The notes beneath the pieces are model-generated. The model had not been told where the DNA came from, did not search any database, and saw only the letters and a program-made list of their open reading frames with translations. This document shows positions 5,761-9,551 of a stretch of 9,551 bases of DNA, piece by piece (position 1 is the stretch's first letter; each line of letters starts with the position of its first letter). Where the stretch lies: NCBI GenBank assembly GCA_029865195.1, contig JAOUHH010000090.1, positions 1 to 9,551 of the forward strand. Reading direction: 5' to 3'. Origin of the DNA: Desulfobulbaceae bacterium (GTDB lineage: Bacteria; Desulfobacterota; Desulfobulbia; Desulfobulbales; UBA5123). The translations under genes were made by a program, and so were the position numbers.

Positions 5761-5780
5761 TAATACAAGAGTCGTGCCAG
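5761..5780 (-). promoter_or_regulatory. Sigma54-like (-24/-12) promoter element
   Basis: On the minus strand 5780-5761 reads CTGGCACG-N4-TTGTA, against the sigma54 consensus YTGGCACG-N4-TTGCW. The GG-N10-G spacing is exact, and only the C of the -12 GC is replaced by T. Transcription would begin near 5753, just before the ATG at 5750, giving an almost leaderless message; that, and the -12 mismatch, keep this uncertain. Confidence 0.4.
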
Positions 5781-5859
5781 CAGCTATTGTTTCATGATTT
5801 TTACGTGATTGCAACGAGTTAAGAATGGGATGGCCTTGGTCGCGGTCAGGGCGGGAGGG

Positions 5860-5996
5860 TGTCTCATGGTCTGGTGCTGAGACAGTTGGCTGCAGGGTGG
5901 CAGTGGGTGTGTTTGGTGTGATGCGTCGTCGGGTGTGGCTTTCAAGGCACATGTCTCGCAAATGAGACATGTGCCACAGGCGGGGGAGGTGAGACA
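5860..5996. promoter_or_regulatory. Cluster of five TGAGACA/TGTCTC half-sites
   Basis: Copies are TGTCTCA at 5860-5866, TGAGACA at 5878-5884, TGTCTC at 5952-5957, TGAGACA at 5963-5969 and TGAGACA at 5990-5996. The first four form two inverted pairs. They lie 80-230 bases upstream (minus strand) of the sigma54-like element, the distance typical of enhancer-binding-protein sites. The surrounding 5769-6034 stretch otherwise holds no gene that I can support. Confidence 0.45.
5946..5975. repeat. Perfect 12-bp inverted repeat
   Basis: GGCACATGTCTC (5946-5957) and its exact reverse complement (5964-5975) flank a 6-base spacer. It lies about 60 bases past the amidase stop. Without a T tract on either side it is not a standard terminator, though it could form a hairpin ending the mutS-amidase transcript; a protein-binding site is the alternative. 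Confidence 0.85.
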
Positions 5997-6034
5997 GGCC
6001 CCGGCTGGCTGCCGAGGCATCCGAAAACCTGGAT

Positions 6035-7849
6035 TTATTGCGGGAGGAGGCTTGCCACGTTCAACTCGCCGGCATAGCGGCTGACTCCACTGACCAGTTC
6101 CTGGGCCACGTCGGCAAGGTATTGCGGGTCCCTGAGGCGTTGGGCCTCGGCCGGGTTGCTCAGGAAGGCGATCTCGGTGAGCACCGACGGCATCTGGGCG
6201 CCGATCAGGACCACGAAGGGGGCGCGCTTGACGCCCAGATTCTTGACATTCTGGTAGCGGTTGGAGAGGCCGCTGATCATGTTTGCCTGCACGCACTCGG
6301 CCAGCTTGGCCGATTCGTTGACCTTGGTGGATTGGATCAGGTCCATCAGGATCGCCTGCAGGTTGCTCATCTGCCCGGCGGAGGTGGCGTTTTCCCGGGC
6401 CGCCACCTGCATGGCGTCGCTGGTTCGGGCAAGATCGAGGAAATAGGTTTCGATGCCGGTGGCCTTGGGGGTGGGGGCGGCGTTGACGTGGATGGAGATG
6501 AAGAGGTCGCCCTTGTTGGTGTTGGCGATGGCGGTCCGTTCTTCCAGGGGCACGAACACATCGCGGTCGCGGGTGAGCACCACCTCGCAGTGCAGATTCT
6601 GCCGGAGGATGGCGGCCGCGTTGAGGGCCACCGCGAGGGTAACGTCTTTTTCAAGCAGGCCGTCAGGGCCCACCGCGCCGGGGTCCTTGCCGCCGTGTCC
6701 GGGGTCGATCACCACCCGCTTGACGCCAAGCCCGAGTTGCTGGGCGAGGCTCGGGGCGTCCGGCATGGGTTTGGCGGGGCTAACCTTTCCCGGTGTTTTG
6801 GTCGGCGCTGGTGCCGCTGGCACCGCCTTGGCCGTCGTCACCGGCCGGTCGCCCTTGACGTCGATGACGACCCGGAAGGGGTTTTCCAGGCTGAAGATCT
6901 TGTGGTCGGAGATGGACTCGATATCAAGCACCACCCGCACCGTTTCCGGCGAGAACTGGGCGCTGCGGACCTGTTTGAGCAGCCCGTCGTCGATGGCGAT
7001 GGAGGCGGTGTAGCCGGGAGTGACACGGCAGTTGTCGAGGTCCACGTAGAGGCGGCGGGGCAGGTTGCCATTCTTGGGCAGCAGCGATTTCTTGAAGGCC
7101 ACCGGTTTTGAGGTCTCGATGACGATGCGGGTGTAGTCGTCGGTGGACCAATGTTTAAGGGGTTCGATCACCGCCATCTCGGCGATGGAAACCGGTGCTG
7201 CCGGGGCTGCGGCCTTCTTCGCGGGGGTGGGCGGCGAAGGCGGTTCCGCGGCTTCGGCCTCGTGGGGCGCGGAGGGCTGCTGTTCGGCGACCACCGCGCC
7301 CTTCAGCTTGCGCAGCAGTTGCACCGCCTCCGGGTACATGTCGCCGTCCGGGTAGAGGGCGACCAGCCGGGCATAGGTGCGGGCGGCGGCCTGGGCGTCG
7401 CCCTTGGCCTCCTGGTAGATGCGGGCCATGGCAAGCAGGGCGTCGTCGGCCAAGCTGTGGCGGGGGAACCTGGTGGTCAGATCCCGGTAATAGGTGATGG
7501 CCATGGCCCGGTCCATGGGGTTGTCGGCAAGATTCGCCCGCTCCTCGTGGAGAAAGCCCAGCATGAAGAGACAGGCCGGGGCCAAGGTATGATCGGGGTT
7601 GGCGTCGTAGATGGCCTGGAACTGTTTCAGCAGCTTCGGCAGCTCGCTGCCGCTGCCGAGCTTGTTGTTGCTGTCGGTGAGGTTGTGGTATGTGGCACGC
7701 GCCATCTGGTAGCGCTTGGCGAGGAGCTGGTCGTCAACCTTCTTCTCCTTTGCCGCAAGGGCGGCCGTCGCCGGCGCGATCAGGAGGACGATTGCCACCA
7801 AGGCGGCCAGGCGGCACAGAAATATGGAAAGGGAGCGGCGGCTATTCAT
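6035..7849 (-). CDS. Exported N-acetylmuramoyl-L-alanine amidase with TPR and AMIN domains (AmiC-like)
   Basis: The 604-aa protein cuts the bond between muramic acid and L-alanine in peptidoglycan, in the periplasm, usually for cell separation or wall turnover. Residues 1-33 are a signal peptide. Residues 40-185 hold tetratricopeptide-like helices (such as ALLAMARIYQEAKGDAQAAARTYARLVALYPDGD). A Pro/Ala linker follows at 190-220. An AMIN targeting domain spans about 225-333, and a second Pro/Ala linker leads to the Amidase_3 catalytic domain at 376-598. The expected zinc ligands and catalytic residues are present: His385 (DPGHGG), Glu400 (LLEKDV), His454 (SIHVNA) and Glu559 (LTEIAFLSN). The N-terminal TPR is an addition to the usual AMIN-amidase layout. 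The start ATG lies inside the end of mutS (overlap ATGAATAG, 8 bases), so translation is probably coupled to mutS. A decayed C-terminal copy of a related amidase lies at 2159-2287. Confidence 0.95.
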   Translation of the reverse strand: MNSRRSLSIFLCRLAALVAIVLLIAPATAALAAKEKKVDDQLLAKRYQMARATYHNLTDSNNKLGSGSELPKLLKQFQAIYDANPDHTLAPACLFMLGFLHEERANLADNPMDRAMAITYYRDLTTRFPRHSLADDALLAMARIYQEAKGDAQAAARTYARLVALYPDGDMYPEAVQLLRKLKGAVVAEQQPSAPHEAEAAEPPSPPTPAKKAAAPAAPVSIAEMAVIEPLKHWSTDDYTRIVIETSKPVAFKKSLLPKNGNLPRRLYVDLDNCRVTPGYTASIAIDDGLLKQVRSAQFSPETVRVVLDIESISDHKIFSLENPFRVVIDVKGDRPVTTAKAVPAAPAPTKTPGKVSPAKPMPDAPSLAQQLGLGVKRVVIDPGHGGKDPGAVGPDGLLEKDVTLAVALNAAAILRQNLHCEVVLTRDRDVFVPLEERTAIANTNKGDLFISIHVNAAPTPKATGIETYFLDLARTSDAMQVAARENATSAGQMSNLQAILMDLIQSTKVNESAKLAECVQANMISGLSNRYQNVKNLGVKRAPFVVLIGAQMPSVLTEIAFLSNPAEAQRLRDPQYLADVAQELVSGVSRYAGELNVASLLPQ

Positions 7850-9551
7850 CGGTCAGTTTTTTCAGTTCATAGAGAAGGTTGAGGGCGTCCAGGGGGGAAA
7901 GCTGGTCCGGCTGCACCGCAAGCAGTCGCTCCCGCAGGCGGTCGTTGGTGCCGCTGAACAGGGAGAGCTGGTTGGGCTGCGCCTTCTTTCTTCCGCCGCC
8001 GGTGGCGATTCTCGGTTCCCCGGTGCTGGTGAACTCGCCCTTTTCGATATTATGCAACAACTCCTTGGCCCGCGCCACAACTCCTGCCGGCACCCCGGCC
8101 AGCGCCGCCACCTGGATGCCGTAGCTGCGGTTGGTCCCGCCCGGCATCAGCTTGTGCAGAAAGATGATGGTGTCGTTCCACTCCCGCACCGCGATATTGA
8201 AGTTTTTCACCCGTTCGTTGGTGCGGGCGAGATCGGTGAGTTCGTGGTAGTGGGTGGCGAAGATGGTCTTCACCCCGCGGCCGTTCTTGTTGACCAGGTC
8301 CTCGGCCACCGCCCAGGCGATGGAGAGGCCGTCGAAGGTGCTGGTGCCGCGCCCGATCTCGTCCAGGATCACCAGGCTCCGCTCGGTGGCGTTGTTGAGG
8401 ATGTTGGCGGTCTCGTTCATCTCCACCATGAAGGTGGACTGGCCGCGGCGGAGGTTGTCCATGGCCCCGACCCGGGTGAAGATGCGGTCCACCACCCCGA
8501 TCTCCGCACTGGCGGCGGGAACGAAGGAGCCCATCTGCGCCATCAGGGTGATCAGTGCGGTCTGCCGGAGCACCGTGGATTTGCCGGCCATGTTGGGGCC
8601 GGTGATGATCAGCACCTCGTCGGCGGTCTGGTCGAGGCGGATGTCGTTGGGCACGAAGCGTCCGGCCGGGAGCGACCGCTCGATCACCGGGTGTCGCCCC
8701 TCGCTGTAGCTGATCGCCTCGCCGTCGTTGACCGTGGGCCGGGTGTAGTGATACCTGCGCGCCGTCTCAGCCAGGGAGCAGAAGAAATCGATCCGGGCGA
8801 TGAGGGCGGCCGCCTGCAGGATGCGCGAGCTCTGTGCCGCCACCTGGGCGCGGATCTCGATAAAGAGCCTGTACTCCAGGGCTAGCCGGCGTTCCTGGGC
8901 GCCGGTCACCTTGTCTTCAAACTCCTTCAGCTCCGGGGTGATGAAGCGCTCGGCGTTGGCCAGGGTCTGCTTGCGGATGTAATCGTCCGGGACGTTGTCG
9001 CTCTGCGCCCGGCTCAACTCGAAATAGTAGCCGAAGACCCGGTTGAAGCCGATCTTGAGCTTGGCGATCCCGGTCCGCTCCCGTTCCCGCGCCTCAAGGC
9101 CCAGGATCATCGCCTTGCCGTCGCGGAGGATGGCGATCAGTTCGTCGAGTTCGGCGTTAAAGCCCGGCTTGATCAGACCCCCCTCCCGCAGGGTGATGGG
9201 GGCGTCGTCGCGGATGGCGGCTTCGAGCAGCTGTTGCAGGTCGGCCATCGGGTCGAGGGCGTCGCGGATCTCGGCCAAAAGGCCGGTGGCGCCGGCCAGT
9301 TGCCCCTTGATCTGCGGCAGCTGGGTCAGGGAGGCCCGGAGCGCGGAGAGGTCGCGGGCGTTGCCGCTGCCCAGCACCACGCGGCCGTTGAGCCGCTCCA
9401 GGTCATAGACCCGGCCGAGAAGCTCGCGCAGGTTTTCGCTTAAGCCCCGGTCGAGGTACAGCTGCTCGACGGTGTCCAGCCGCTGGTTGATGGCCACCAC
9501 ATCCTGGAGCGGGAAGAGGATATTCTTGCGCAAAAGCCGCGCCCCCATGGG
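7842..9551 (-). CDS. mutS: DNA mismatch repair ATPase MutS, C-terminal two thirds (5' end outside window)
   Basis: The frame is open to the window edge; the M at 9548 is internal (PMGARLLRK, the lever-region motif of MutS), so about 300 N-terminal residues, including the mismatch-reading domain, are missing. MutS binds mispairs and recruits MutL. Numbering from that Met, the visible parts are the core, lever and clamp (1-290, with IGFNRVFGYYFELSR at 166-180), Walker A GPNMAGKST (317-325), the ABC signature STFMVEM (371-377), Walker B LVILDEIGRG (392-401), the ATHYHEL segment (431-437) and a tail with QLSLF at 527-531. That last pentapeptide matches the beta-clamp binding consensus. The last 20 residues resemble the C-terminal dimerisation helices of MutS. 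The TAG stop overlaps the amidase start. It looks intact and functional. Confidence 0.97.
   Translation of the reverse strand, partial: PMGARLLRKNILFPLQDVVAINQRLDTVEQLYLDRGLSENLRELLGRVYDLERLNGRVVLGSGNARDLSALRASLTQLPQIKGQLAGATGLLAEIRDALDPMADLQQLLEAAIRDDAPITLREGGLIKPGFNAELDELIAILRDGKAMILGLEARERERTGIAKLKIGFNRVFGYYFELSRAQSDNVPDDYIRKQTLANAERFITPELKEFEDKVTGAQERRLALEYRLFIEIRAQVAAQSSRILQAAALIARIDFFCSLAETARRYHYTRPTVNDGEAISYSEGRHPVIERSLPAGRFVPNDIRLDQTADEVLIITGPNMAGKSTVLRQTALITLMAQMGSFVPAASAEIGVVDRIFTRVGAMDNLRRGQSTFMVEMNETANILNNATERSLVILDEIGRGTSTFDGLSIAWAVAEDLVNKNGRGVKTIFATHYHELTDLARTNERVKNFNIAVREWNDTIIFLHKLMPGGTNRSYGIQVAALAGVPAGVVARAKELLHNIEKGEFTSTGEPRIATGGGRKKAQPNQLSLFSGTNDRLRERLLAVQPDQLSPLDALNLLYELKKLTDE

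Noticed and set aside
5784..6296. Minus-strand frame of 170 codons across the amidase 3' end and the gap
   Set aside because: Most of it overlaps the amidase in another frame, the translation is low-complexity Pro/Arg/His-rich, and it crosses the inverted repeats. The C-rich character of the minus strand here could instead favour Rho-dependent termination, but I could not support a specific site.
6038..8885. Several plus-strand frames of 240-390 codons opposite the amidase and mutS
   Set aside because: They mirror the codon periodicity of well-supported minus-strand genes and show low-complexity Gly/Val/His-rich translations with no plausible domain.

Overview
The window most resembles the chromosome of a GC-rich, Gram-negative anaerobe or microaerophile of the deltaproteobacterial type (Desulfobacterota, for example a Desulfuromonadales- or Desulfobulbaceae-like bacterium). 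This is an inference from the gene mix: a GltD-like FAD oxidoreductase, a mutS-amidase pair in which the amidase carries TPR and AMIN domains, a REC-REC-GGDEF protein, a small Cys-rich winged-helix regulator beside a peroxiredoxin, and strong GGAGG-type ribosome binding sites. No rRNA, tRNA, CRISPR array, transposase or integrase was found.

Layout. Positions 1-374 (+) hold the end of an FAD/NAD(P)H oxidoreductase, closed by a clear terminator. Positions 620-2155 (+) hold an AT-richer gene for an exported mosaic protein with three exact-length 108-bp tandem repeats and a tail-fibre/S74-like linker. Three bases past its stop codon lies the 3' end of a second amidase gene on the minus strand (2159-2287), a decayed remnant, followed by a shared bidirectional terminator. 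From 2364 leftover space ends and everything to the right is on the minus strand.

Minus-strand blocks, read right to left. (i) mutS (partial) and the TPR-AMIN-amidase overlap by 8 bases and form an operon. (ii) A 266-base non-coding stretch holds five copies of a TGAGACA half-site, including a perfect 12-bp inverted repeat, and a sigma54-like element in front of a small conserved hypothetical gene. (iii) A Cys-rich winged-helix protein and a 2-Cys peroxiredoxin form a probable redox operon, with a perfect TTGAAC-TT-GTTCAA palindrome upstream and a strong terminator downstream. (iv) An exported SUMF1-fold protein without the FGE catalytic cysteines is followed by a REC-REC-GGDEF diguanylate cyclase whose first receiver domain is broken by an in-frame TAG.

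The points that most deserve a second look are the amber codon in the diguanylate cyclase, the amidase remnant abutting the repeat protein, the redox regulator/palindrome/peroxiredoxin unit, and the TGAGACA half-site cluster. I do not see a complete, wholly new multi-gene system; the best candidate for an undescribed regulatory unit is the small Cys-rich regulator with its palindrome and the genes around it.
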